Shown here: piece by piece, positions 23,101 through 33,353 of the stretch
Layout: each line of letters starts with the position of its first letter
Position numbering within the stretch: position 1 is the first letter of the stretch
Assembly (NCBI RefSeq): GCF_018687715.1
Contig: NC_056760.1
Location: forward strand, 26,883,501-26,947,500
Direction of reading: 5' to 3'
DNA length: 64,000 nt
Source of the DNA: Carya illinoinensis
Taxonomy: Eukaryota > Streptophyta > Magnoliopsida > Fagales > Juglandaceae
Made by a program: the position numbers and the translations under genes
Notes under the pieces: generated by a model
The model's database searches: none
What the model saw: the letters and a program-made list of their open reading frames with translations, nothing else
Told to the model about the DNA's origin: nothing

Positions 23101-23689
23101 AGTACAACGGGGGCATGCATCGCCCTGAAACTGCAAAGGTTCCCCTCGCGCCTTATGAGGTTATGAGTTAGAAAGAATTTGCGGCCAATCAAGTCAACAT
23201 GCTCCAAGTTGGACTTTAGCAAGGCATGCTGCCATAGAATGGAGCACACATGAGAATCCTCCAATCATTTGGTGAAGTTTGAAGGGAGCCAATTTGAGAT
23301 GATCCAACACTTCACACGAAAAAGGTGAGGAAAGGGCAACCTCAACTAGCAAGAAAACATGCTGGGGAAGAGGGTAATGTGCAAGGAAAAACCCTCGACA
23401 TCAATGGCTCATTTCTGCGACCCAGGGACCTTGAAACCACCATCTCCAGAATGTGGTAGGTGGAAATCAGTGACAACAAAAACTTGAGGATAGCCATCAA
23501 GCGCCAGTGATAACAGGCATATATTTGCTTCAAGGTGTGGACCTTTGGCCTATCCAACTCTCCAGGAATTTTGGGTTGAAAACTCTTCTTAAAAGCCATT
23601 GAGGGTGAGAGCAAGAAATGTGACAGAAAGAAAGAGAAGTCGAGCAACGAAGAATGAGGAGACTAGGACGCAATGAGAATATAATGTTA

Positions 23690-24209
23690 ATATTATTGCT
23701 TGGCTATATTTTAGCTAGTTCCTTTAAAAGACATTCTACATAGATCTAGTTAAATGAATAGTAAAAATAGCTCGAGGTCAAATATATTGAGTCGAATACG
23801 CTGACCATTCAATTTATGTTGTTAACTCTTATTGTATGTAGTATATATGCATTTCATTCCATTTAATCCAATTCAAATTAAAGTCGTGTACGTTTATAAG
23901 TAGTAATGTTGAATTAAAAATATATATGTTAAAAAAATATCATGTTTTTTATAGGCATCCGTGTTTTAAATGATTAGCTTAAATAAACTTTGTAACCATC
24001 ATAAGAATAAAAATTGTAAAGAGAGAATGGAAATAGATATTAAATGGAATAGACATAGATTTATAGATTTTTTTGTTTGGTGTTGTTGAAAAGTGGTTGG
24101 CTAAACTGAAACCCAAAAAAAAAAAACAAAAAAAATAAAAAATAAAAAAGTTAATTTTATAGTCAAATTTTAGCTAAAATGTAGCTAGTTCACTACCAAT
24201 GCTCTTACA
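23690..24209. mobile_element. MITE-like element with 'gagcattgg' end
   Basis: The right end 'tagctagttcactaccaatgctctta' matches the terminal motif of the MITE at 29888-30351 (gagcattggta on the other strand, next to TTA). The left part, 'ttggctatattttagctagtt', mirrors the right end 'agctaaaatgtagctagtt'. It is AT-rich and non-coding. The exact left end and target duplication are uncertain. Confidence 0.45.
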
Positions 24210-25074
24210 ACACCTGCTTTGATCTCACATCAAACTCTTTAAATTCACACGACTCCACTATTGTCCACAACCACTAATCCCTTACTCTCACTTGCTCATG
24301 GAATCACTAACCTTAGATTGCACCGCTTAACACCTGAACCTCTCTTTCTTACCTTTTCGCACTATCACCTAAAATAACCTAGATCAAGGATCATAATTAT
24401 AATATCACTACGCTCTACAACCATCAAACCATCAATACATATTAGGGTTAGATGCATACCACAATCAAACCACTCATGTACATACTCGGTTTTCTCCTTG
24501 GACTCATGCACGTGTTCTACCTGGCTCACACTTCGTAAATCTATTATTTGTACATAATCTTATGTATTTTAATGGAGATGAACAATGCAAAAAGGGTGTC
24601 TTTACCAAGAGAGTGGGATTGTGTAGCACCAAAGGTGTATACCAAGTGGTGTCTATGTTCCTCAGTTGGCAATGACGTTTTTGAGTTGTGGTGGCTCACC
24701 GGTGGTGCTAAGCGGTTCAAAGGGTTCATGATGGTTGTGGCATGGAGTGAAAAACATGAGGAAGAGTTGCTAAGTGGGTGATGACCGGCGATGGAGTTTT
24801 GTCATTATGTTTGGTTAAGAAAACTTTTTGAGAACTTTTTTGAAAAATGTTTTATTTAGTTTTGAGAAAGGAAAGAAAAATATATGATTTCTTTATACAA
24901 AAAATATATTGGGAGTTGAAAAATCAAATAGGCATAGTTGGAAATTTGTTTGAATATAATTTCTAAAATTAATTTTTGTTTGGTGTTTGTAAAAGTTGTT
25001 TTAATTTATGTTTGAGTAATTATTAGATGAAAACTGAGAAGTTGAAATAGAGTATTGGTTTTTCTTTTCTTTTT

Positions 25075-25115
<41 letters not shown>

Positions 25116-25240
25116 GAAGATATTTAGTTTGAGATTTTCAAATTTGAAGTAGGAAATTTTTACAATAAGTTAATAAACTCAAATAGTTAATTGGTTTATT
25201 TATAACATTGTTTAAAGGGTGTTAGGATTTCACGTTCAGC
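24210..25240. other. Intergenic, no gene recognised
   Basis: Contains a short open frame (24548-24781) without recognisable motif and a poly(T) run of about 30 at 25079-25110. I see nothing assignable otherwise. Confidence 0.4.
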
Positions 25241-25420
25241 CAAAAGAAAGCAAGAATATCCACTTCATTGCCAGAGCCAGAGGTCCATATGTATTACAGA
25301 AGAATTACAACAAATTTCACTAACCCGGCTCAGTGAGGACCAACAAAAAGACACTGAGCCTTGAGGTTTCACCACGAGCTTAATATGTTACCATGGTCTT
25401 CGGTTAGCACCCCTTCAATC
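25240..25420 (-). other. Possible 3' UTR exon of the PSRP5-like gene
   Basis: On the minus strand a good acceptor ('cccttttgtgcag') ends at about 25421. Downstream sequence has no long frame but looks like a transcribed 3' UTR ('gttgtaattcttctgtaatac'). The donor would be the CAAG/GTGAAG at the end of PSRP5 exon 2, 1.9 kb upstream. This is inference only. Confidence 0.25.
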
Positions 25421-25422
25421 AC

Positions 25423-26868
25423 TGCACAAAAGGGAAAAAATACCGAAACAGTTAGCTGGTCAGGAAATCTCCAAATAGCCTGATAGCAAGAAATGAAAGC
25501 GGATGCTGCAAGAACAGTTTAACATGATACTGCTAGAAATGACATCATCTGAATTCCATAGAAATTAGAATTTATAAACCCAAGAAGATGAAAGCAGGAT
25601 GAGTATATTAACTTCCAATGCTCAAGAACGTAAGTCAGTAAAAGCCATATATTTTCTATTGAGGGCAGAATACCATACGATCAATTAACCTTGACCTTAA
25701 CTCAACACAGGCCTCAGAGTACTGCAAACAATACTTGTGTTTCTAATGATAGTCTTTGCCTTCCAGAACGGAGGAAAGTGAGAGAGATTCAACAAGAGGG
25801 ATAGCATCTCCCCTCATCTGGCTCTTTGCAGGGGAATCCTATTGTTCTTTCCATGCCAAATGGCATGCACTGCTGCTGTTAACATAAATATTTCCCCTTA
25901 CAAGTACTATTAACCGTCTGCTACACAATTTCTTCCCAACATCTGGAAACCCAAGGTAAATTACCTAAAATTTATTTGAGAATGACGGAGCAAGCAGAAA
26001 GCACATGCTAAAGGGAGAGGGGCAGAGGGAATGGAAAGTAGTTGTGTGTGTGTGTGTTGTTGATTTTTGGGGAGTTGGGGTGGTGCGGGAGGGGGGATGC
26101 CAGGGTCTAATTCTCTGATGCCATGGAAAGAATACCTGAAAGTTCACCTATCAATACCATGTTAACTTCATTACAAGTTTAGGGTCAAGGTTTAAGTCAT
26201 CCATACCTATAAGTTTAGATTCATGCTTTTCACATGACCAAACAAGCAGGAAGATATTTCAGGAAGAGAGGGAGAAATCCGTGGGAGGGTGGCTTTGGTT
26301 AATTCAAGGCAGGGTTCATCCTAGTTTCAGTATCAAATTACTGCAGCAGTATTTATGTGATTGCTAAAAGACTCATATAAACAAAATCTACGACATTTCC
26401 AGTTTACCATCCTAATTTACTCCTGAATCTTGCCCATAACTTTAATTTCCCACTCCTGCCCAAGCCAACCAACCGTGAAGTCAGAGATGCAATGTTTGAC
26501 TTCCCAGAGAGTTCCACCATTACCAACCCAAGATCTTGCTAGTCAGATGGCTTCCATTTGCTGCTCCAGTACAGCAATCTTATAGCATATACATAAGTCT
26601 ATGGGTTTTTCATTTTGTAGAGTTGCCTAAAACCAAATAATTTATACCAAGTAAATGTGAAAACAACAGTTAATATTCTTGATTTCTTACCCATATATTC
26701 TATTATATGAGTCTTCACTTATTACTTGTCCGAAAAATAGTCCTCATGTAGATGCTCGAGAAAAACAGCCAATCCGGGAAAGTTTTCTTTTGTTGAGGAC
26801 TTGCTAGATATTGAAAAGAATAATGTATAAATTGGATTTCACTGCTTTTAAAGATGTTTTCTTTTTGT

Positions 26869-26906
<38 letters not shown>

Positions 26907-27340
26907 TAATAGATCTTCAAAGCTATCTGAAATGCTCACATATGTCCTCTTCTGCCTAAAGCCATTTGTCTCTCTAACAAACAATGCATTAACTTGTGTT
27001 TCTATCAATATTTGTGCAGAAAAGCCATATAGTTTCTAGTGAGGGCAGAATACCATGTGAAAGGGCATTTTATCTATTAAGACACCAAATGATATGCAAT
27101 GCTGCACCAGTGATTCATCAATTCAACCGGGATCCATTGGAATCACTGAGATTCGAATGAAACGAGATATATCCATATGAAATGAATTTAAACTGATTAC
27201 CTATAAAAAAAATTTCAACTGATCAAATTAAAAAGCACAAAAATGGTCAGCACTAAACCTGCAAGATTGCCAAGACAAATTGAAGCTCAAAAGTCAGACA
27301 TTGCTGTGTAGCTTCTCGTCGAAGAAGATAAATTGTAGCT
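25423..27340. other. Non-coding region downstream of PSRP5-like gene
   Basis: No coding frame recognised. A ~45-bp phrase 'aaagccatat...tctattgagggcagaataccat' at 25640-25690 recurs at 27018-27057, indicating an old local duplication. A (GT)n run lies near 26044. If the 25240-25420 exon is real, this is an intron. Confidence 0.4.
26869..26905. repeat. Poly(G) tract of 37
   Basis: An uninterrupted run of 37 G follows 'ctttttgt'. Runs this long are rare, can form G-quadruplexes, and are prone to sequencing and assembly length errors. Confidence 0.9.
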
Positions 27341-28174
27341 TCACCTTGAAGGAGGCCAGCCGCCTCTCTTCCTCATCCTCCGTTTCCTTTGTAGCTTCTT
27401 TCCTCGAATCCTAATCTTCTTCGACAATTTCAATCTCATCTTGTGCTCCAGCTTCCGCTGGAGCTTTGGATCCACTGGAAGTTTCTCAAATGCCAGATCC
27501 ACTTCATCATCACTTTCTGACTGGGACCCACCACCATCAGCAACTTCCAAAGACACATAGGCAATAATTCCAGCCCTTTTGTTGGTCACAGTGGGGGCAC
27601 AAATGCAAACTCCATCGAAAGATTTAGCATGCCGATCAATGGGATTCATAAGAAACCTATAAGCTAAAAAGAAGAACAAGATTCAGTGGTAGTACGAGTA
27701 ATAAAGAGGGGAAAAAGAAGAAGAAAAAACCTCACATATTGCCTAAAGGAGTGATAGCAACGGGAAATGTAGAAGTAAAAAAAAATTCAAGAGGGTTTAA
27801 AAAAAAAAAACCCTAGAAAACCCTAGTGTATGATGCTGTAGTCTCCTAAAAAATTAGAAGAAACAAGAGCTTTCATGACAAATAAAGCTTTAGCACAATG
27901 ATCCGTGTTTCCACATTCCCTCCAAAGAAGATATATTGATATCCTGAGTAAATTGGCAGGAACTCATTTTCCCCGAAACTAGTAAAAGTTGCAACGTAAG
28001 AGCAGTAATCTTTTCTCATATTTCGCACCACAAAAGGAAGCAACTGCCTGAAGGAGAGACGATCTTACCTGGAGTACCTGCAGTTATTGCCCATGTCGAT
28101 GATGATACACTTGACGATAATGAGAGCGACGACGACGACAAAGAGGGGGAAAATGACAAACTCTGCACTGCCAT
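27341..28174 (-). CDS. Plastid ribosomal protein PSRP5/bL37c-like, two exons
   Basis: Predicted join 28174-28069 and 27663-27341, about 142 aa. Exon 1 encodes a Ser-rich, acid-free N-terminus (MAVQSLSFSPSLSSSS...) typical of a chloroplast transit peptide. Donor CAG/GTAAGA and acceptor TTTTTAG/CTTATAG keep the frame. Exon 2 has the acidic 'GSQSESDDEVDLAFEKLP', then 'KLQRKLEHKMRLKLSKKIR' and the very basic 'RKRRMRKRGGWPPS', the signature I recall for PSRP5 of the plastid 50S subunit. The usual ending after WPPSK (a short Lys-rich tail) is missing: the frame stops after PPSR. The stop overlaps a possible donor (CAAG/GTGAAG), so a further exon, or a 1-bp loss, could explain this. Family identity is from memory of the Arabidopsis protein. 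Confidence 0.7.
27808..27826 (+). promoter_or_regulatory. Two telo-box motifs in intron 1
   Basis: AAACCCTAG occurs twice in 19 bp (27808-27816 and 27818-27826). Telo-boxes are known near starts of plant ribosomal-protein and translation genes, which fits the PSRP5-like gene. Here they lie in the predicted first intron, about 250 bp inside the transcript. A role is inference. Confidence 0.5.
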
Positions 28175-28599
28175 GGTATCTTCTTCTTTGATTTTATAGA
28201 GTTGCAGAAAATGACAATATTAAGGAGCAAAGCAGAGAAAAGAAAATAGAGGAAGAGGGAAAGCAAAGCTGGGACCTTTGGCAGCGAAGAGAGAGACCGG
28301 GAAGCAGAAATGAAGAAAGGAATCGTCGAAGTGAAGACTTTTAGCACTAGCATTGATTTCTAACTTCAAAATCACATTTTTTAAACATTAATTTTGCATA
28401 TAAAAAAAATAAAATTCTCACATTAAATTATATATTTTTGAACTAAATAATATAATATAAAATATTATTATTATTATTTTTTATTTTTTCTTAAAATTAT
28501 TATTTTTATATATTTTACAATTGGCACAATATATTAAGAAATACAAATTCAATATATCAAAATATTACAAATTTCGTATATCACAATGATCAATTTTAT

Positions 28600-28990
28600 C
28601 AATAAATATTAATATGTACTAAAAAAGACTTTGTATCATCAACATAAGGAAAATGATACCTGCAGGGGACTTGGCCCAGGGATTGTGCATGAACTCTATG
28701 TAGAAAATGATACAGTGCATTTTGCACAAATGATCCATTTGGATTCCCTCCTCCATTCTCACTATCCTTCATTCTCATCATTGTCTATCTCCTCCATTCT
28801 CACAATCCATTCGCAGCTAAGACTCGAGATGGTTTCTGAACATCTTCCATCTCCAAAGCTTTCTCAAACCCAAGTCTAAACATCCTCCATCTCCTCCATT
28901 CACACTGTCCTCCATCTCCGAAGCGCAGCCAAGATCCGAGATGGGTTTCTGAACATTGCGAAAATGTTTAACGGCCACAAACTCCCGTTT
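28600..28990. repeat. Diverged ~112-bp tandem duplication
   Basis: 'cagctaagactcgagatggtttctgaacat' near 28811 recurs as 'cagccaagatccgagatgggtttctgaacat' near 28926, each preceded by 'ctcctccattc.cac' runs. The sequence looks like a pyrimidine-rich 5' UTR. No intact frame is present. The 28380-28600 stretch before it is AT-rich with no feature I can name. Confidence 0.55.
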
Positions 28991-29073
28991 TCATCTCATT
29001 TTCCTCCATCGATTTCGACAGCCAAGGTACTCTCTCTCTCTCTCTCTAGATTTGATTTCGTTTTATTCTTGAC

Positions 29074-29181
29074 CGAAGGCGGGCAACTCATTTCTGCAAT
29101 TAAATTTGCGAGTTTTGGAACTCCATCTGGGACTTGTTGTAGTTTCCAGCATGGCACCTATCATGCCTCAAGGAATGCAAT
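29074..29181 (+). pseudogene. Orphan fragment of a beta-galactosidase lectin domain
   Basis: Encodes 'GGQLISAIKFASFGTPSGTC', then 'CSFQHGTYHAS', matching the SUEL-type lectin domain at the C-terminus of plant GH35 beta-galactosidases (usual form GQxISxIKFASFGTPxGxCGSF). Conserved Cys and Gly positions are partly lost (CC for CG, TYH for xCH) and the frame decays after 'ASRNAMQ'. No catalytic GH35 sequence lies nearby. A 'cag/cgaag' boundary just upstream could be the relic of an exon edge. I interpret it as a captured or transposed exon piece. Confidence 0.65.
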
Positions 29182-29279
29182 GCAGCCCAGTCGAGGAATG
29201 GGTCGCAGAGGAACAATGAACTTGATGGATTTCGAAAATGGGTTGAGAAAATCAATGATTTTGAGATGAACGTGAATGA

Positions 29280-29887
29280 GGGGGACAAAAATTGGTTGTA
29301 GTTCTTCTATGGGCAGGGAACGACGAAGGCCTCTATTCGTGTTTTGTGCATTTCAGCCTTCTAGTTCCAGTTCCGTTCGTGGGCAATTGCCAATTGGTCA
29401 TCTTCTATTTTCTTTTCTTTACTTATAGTTGATGTGGCAATCCCAACTCGTTCATGCGCCTAACTTGTGCTAAGTTCCCTGCTTGAAGAAGCACTGTCAA
29501 CTTAATATAAATTTCATATATCAAAATCATCTTAATATAAATTCCACAAAATTAATTTTAATAGGCAGTAGAGTAAAAAAGCAGTAAAATAATGTTTGGA
29601 GAGTGAAAAGTGTTTCTTCAAATTTGAAGAAATACTATTCATAGGTATGCAAAATTTTAAAGATGCATAATCCAATATAGATCAATTTAGAAAGATATTA
29701 TGCAAATATAAAGATGAATATGAAAATTCATAAGCCATTTACCAATGCTCTTATCAATGTTATCCTTAGAATAAACGACGTAGTTCAATAAGTATAAAAA
29801 TGCAGTCGTATTGTAAGCCTTAAAACGACACATCTTAGTAGTAGTTATTAAGCGATTTAGTTTTCCTTCTATTAGTACTATGCATTT
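29280..29887. other. Intergenic with a probable MITE remnant
   Basis: No gene seen. The part ending 'gccatttaccaatgctctta' (about 29570-29755) carries the same terminal motif as the neighbouring MITE and is probably a related copy whose left end I cannot place. Confidence 0.4.
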
Positions 29888-30351
29888 AGAGCATTGGTAT
29901 TAACTTAACCAAATGCCAATGCATCTCCAAAATTTGGCTAAATATCAATAAAATCGTCAACATTGGAGTAGTCGAAATGAGGAAGCTCTAAATATGATCT
30001 ACAATACTGCCAAAGCTTCCTTCAAATTTGGGTATACATTGCTCATCTTCTAAAAATATACACCAACTGCACATTAGGTCATTGCTTATTTTCTTGCTAT
30101 GCGGTTTGGCCTTTCACATTGGGATGATGGATAAAATATTGGGTTATTAAATTATTAATTAACATATGGTTAGTGTAGTTGCAAAATATGAAAAAAAAAA
30201 TTCAAAGTATTATTATTAAAAAATAATATTATATTATTATTTTGGCTAATCCAATGTGGGGTTATATCTTGAATGGTTTTTATTTTATGCAAAATATGTA
30301 CTTTTAGCTAAATTTTGGAGATGACTTTGATAAAACAAATGCCAATACTCT
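29888..30351. mobile_element. Tourist-like MITE
   Basis: About 460 bp with long imperfect inverted ends: 'gagcattggta..caaatgcca' plus 'atctccaaaatttggctaaa' on the left, and 'tttagctaaattttggagat' plus 'caaatgccaatactc' on the right. It is flanked by TTA on both sides, the target size of PIF/Harbinger elements. AT-rich and non-coding. A transposase elsewhere would be required for movement. Confidence 0.75.
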
Positions 30352-30362
30352 TAAGCAGGAGA

Positions 30363-30588
30363 TGTTAAGTGGGTTAGGTCAATTCTATCATTTCTATTTT
30401 AGTCTATTGGGGAGGGGGGCAATTCTAAATTTGTATGAACGTTATCAGACCTGTTGAGGTTATAAATTGTCTTCAATCACCCAGTATTTGATGTTAATGA
30501 AATACAAATACAATCTCTATCCATCTTCGCTTCATTCAGATATACAATCACTTCCTATACCAGAGATTTCAAACTAAGCTCTTTAACA
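30363..30588 (+). mobile_element. Short LTR (226 bp)
   Basis: Begins TGTTAAGTGG and ends CTTTAACA, so the ends are TGTTAA/TTAACA. It has a TATA-like 'gttataaat' near 30462 and an 'aatgaaata' polyadenylation-like word. Immediately after it (30591-30602) is TTGTATTAGAAT, which differs from the initiator-tRNA-Met primer site TGGTATCAGAGC at four places, three of them C-to-T or G-to-A changes. I infer a short-LTR copia or TRIM-type 5' LTR. No partner LTR is seen. Confidence 0.5.
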
Positions 30589-30616
30589 AGTTGTATTAGA
30601 ATTAGGTTTTAATTTC

Positions 30617-30744
30617 AATCATCACTCTCTGATTGGGACCCACCACAATCAGCAACTTTCAAAGACAAATAAGCAATAATTCCAGCCCTTTTGTTGGTCA
30701 GAGTGGGGTCACAAATGCATACTCTATCGAAACTTGTAAATGCC
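30617..30744 (-). pseudogene. Partial copy of PSRP5 exon 2
   Basis: About 128 bp matches 27503-27633 at roughly 90% by eye and encodes 'VCICDPTLTNKRAGIIAY' through 'GGSQSESDD' before stopping. It starts and ends inside the exon. On one side it abuts the leader of the short LTR. On the other, ignoring the later LTR insertion, it abuts copia RNase H sequence in the same frame ('DLHLKAF' then 'TSFDRVCIC'). Confidence 0.8.
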
Positions 30745-31097
30745 TTTTGTGACGCTCTTAAATTCCATTTGGGATTTTATGGAGCTTGAAGTGTCAAAAC
30801 ATGTTACACAAGGTCATATACTCTCATTCATGACAGTTAATAATACAATGTACCTAGCATGCTTCTAACAATATGCAGTAATCACAAGCGTAGAAAATTT
30901 TTTTTGAGCACTACATAATGTAACAGAATGCTAATTCCAAGACATAATCGTTCTTCCATTCATATATACATAAACCAAAGTCAATTATTTCATTTAGAAA
31001 GCTAAATCGAACCATTCATATAACAAAAGTAGGGTCCCAAAACATGGACCCTCTTAAACCTCAAAACATAAGCACTTAGTATAGGTTACAAGATCCT

Positions 31098-31431
31098 TGT
31101 GATACCCCCTTTTTAAGTGTATTTTCACTGAAGGAGTATTTTAATTCAATTTATATATTAGTTCTTTTATTTTAATTTATTGCATTTTAATTGATTTATT
31201 TTAGTTTGATGTGGTGTTTAAATTATTTTAGTCGTTTTATAGTTTTTAAAATATGTTTTCGTCGGATCAGTTTTTGGACTCCGGAGGTGAGGATTGGATC
31301 TCATTTCTTTTTCTCATCTTTTCTTTTTCTTTTCTCTTTTTCTTTTTCTCTTTTCCTTTTCTTTTTCTTTTCCTTCTTTTCTTTTTTTCTTCTTTTCCTT
31401 CTTCCTTCCCCGTTCTTCTCCCGCGCGCTAC

Positions 31432-31528
<97 letters not shown>

Positions 31529-33263
31529 TCGCTGGTTGCTTCTTCAACCCAGAACCACCGCTCGCCGGCGACGTGGCCAACACCACCCACCCAGAAGCTT
31601 CCCCCTTCGGCCGGTGAACCACCCCACCAAATCTCACCTCCATCCGAGCCACCGTTTGCCGTCGAGAGCCCATCTAAGCAGCACGGTTTTTGTGCATTTT
31701 CGCCGTCGTCGTTCCAACTCCGGCCGCCATCTCTTCACCACTTCATCACCTACCTCTTTCCGTCCTAACCCACCCATTTCCAGCCCCGATCCGTTGCCGG
31801 AGCAGCTCCCATGAGCTCAACTCCGATTTGCCATTTTTTCACCGCCATTTCCACAGCTACCCACGGCCAAAACTCACTTTCATTAGCTTCATAAACATTT
31901 CTAGGCCATTCCCCATCAATTTCGAGTCTTGGTTTGTCCCCATTCGGAAGTGGGTATTTTACAACCCACGGCCACAATGTATTTTACACTGTTACGTTGC
32001 TTTTTCTCTACCGTTTGCAACGTCGTGATCCTTCAAAAATTATCTTATAGTGTTGTAAGTATTTTTCAAACTCTATTTTAGATTTAAATATATTATTACT
32101 TTTACAATAAATTCATTGACTGGTTGGTTAATTCCGGACTGAGTCCGATGAGTCGGGGGTCGGATGGATTGAGGACGGAGTTTTTTGGTTTTGTTGATTT
32201 TGTGATTGGTTGGATGATTTGTATCTTAAGGTGTGCATTGCATGATGCATTCATGTGCATTTATTAATTTGAGAAAAACTGGCTTTAGTTTGTGTAAATG
32301 GATTTTCGGGTGCGTGTGTATCACGACCCCAAGCCGGGATGGGGTATTATCTCGGTGGAGCTCCTCTGATCACTCGGGAGTGGGTTATTGCTGGGCGACA
32401 ACCGGATCGCACGATACGATAACGCTGTCATGTCGACTCCGTGGTTCCTAAGCTGGCGGGGACTAAAGGATGGCCTGGTCTAGGTATGCGCCGGGCGCGA
32501 GACTGAGCATCATTCGTTTAGGTGTCACATGCGTAGTTGTTACCTGCGGTGTGACACAGGAGCCAGAGTATGCGGATGATCCCTAGGGGAGATCATGGTG
32601 CATGCAATAAATTGGAACTGGTTTTGGATACTAGATACGGGCCATTTTCTGGGAAAATGGCGAGGTTTTATTTGAGGTTATTATGATCCATTTTCTAGAA
32701 AAATGGTGGTTTTCTTAGTTTGAGCTATTAACTGGGATAATGGCAAGGATTGGTTTTAAAGGATATGTTTTGGGCCAAAATGGAATTTTTGGCGTGCGTG
32801 GAAAAAATGTGGATTTATAAATTATGTGCATTTGGCATTCTTTCATGCATATTGTTGAATTTAATATGTTTTTATCTTGTGGTGTTTGGATCTTTACTTA
32901 CCTGCAGTACCATTTTGGTACCGTAAATTTTGATGCAGAGGTCGAGGAGGAGGAGGAGGCTGAGCCCGAGGGGGCGGCTCCGTCGGAGTATTGATTTGGA
33001 GTTTTATACATTGTAATTTGGTTTTGAAACGATATTTGAGACTTGTAATATTTTATTATGTATGTTTTGAACGGGTTTGTATTAAACAAAGAAAAATTTT
33101 GGTACTTAGTTATAAGACTTTTGTTATCCGCTGCGTATTTTTATTTACACACTTGTTGCATGTACACACACTTGGCACTTGGCGATAGGGTAGTGACCCG
33201 TGTTGTCATCATCCTGACGTCTCGATTTCCACGTATCCGTACGTAGGATTTGGGGGCATCACA
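31098..33263 (+). repeat. 5' LTR of the Tekay-like element
   Basis: TGTGATACCCCC...GGCATCACA, 2166 bp. Contains polypyrimidine sequence followed by an 88-bp (CT)n run (31435-31522) and a GC-rich leader. Near its 3' end is an in-frame acidic stretch, DAEVEEEEEAEPEGAAP then SEY and a stop (32935-32993). Frames over the CT run are repeat artefacts. Confidence 0.85.
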
Positions 33264-33265
33264 GG

Positions 33266-33277
33266 TGGTATCAGAGC
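33266..33277 (+). other. Primer binding site, initiator tRNA-Met
   Basis: TGGTATCAGAGC starts two bases after the 5' LTR end, an exact match to the usual plant retroelement primer site complementary to the 3' end of initiator methionine tRNA. Minus-strand DNA synthesis starts here in the family. Confidence 0.9.
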
Positions 33278-33353
33278 GGTTTGGCTCTGGGTAAAATCAT
33301 ATGTCCCGTAGGTGTAGTACCAGAAGAGTAATGTTGGGATACAAAAAGAGTAA

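Larger units (their letters stand above)
16530..23599 (-). pseudogene. Gag-like gene of 'putative gypsy type transposon' family, split by solo LTR
   Basis: Minus-strand relic. The N-terminal part is at 23599-22145, starting 'MAFKKSFQPKIPGELD'. It includes 'KWLEDSHVC', 'RYHKVKNWTDKFFFILGWGW' and 'SEAVLLDALLRKENIMAHLF', the W-K-x-FFF style I associate with Pfam Transposase_28 (from memory, not searched). It continues past the 4.7-kb solo LTR at 17399-16530 as a Ser/Pro-rich segment, then 'ESLEQVTKSLMDFFSK'. A likely ~95-bp intron (GT near 16950, AG at about 16860, pyrimidine-rich) follows, then a heptad-like Glu/Lys/Leu stretch ending 'KLAKLARNDVLTTSKSVDKF'. Multiple stops and frameshifts are present. 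The 3' end abuts the truncated copia gag near 16530. Confidence 0.6.

Noticed and set aside
31094..31104. CCTTG|TG as an alternative left boundary for the solo LTR ending at 42933
   Set aside because: It coincides with the Tekay-like LTR edge, whose TGTGAT/ATCACA ends and ATCCT/ATCCC flanks are stronger. The 30748 boundary gives a better terminal match.
31191..31814. 207- and 171-codon frames with long Ser-Leu runs, and the Arg-Glu run on the other strand
   Set aside because: They are translations of the (CT)n microsatellite and polypyrimidine tract in the LTR, repeated in the second LTR at 37713-38252.
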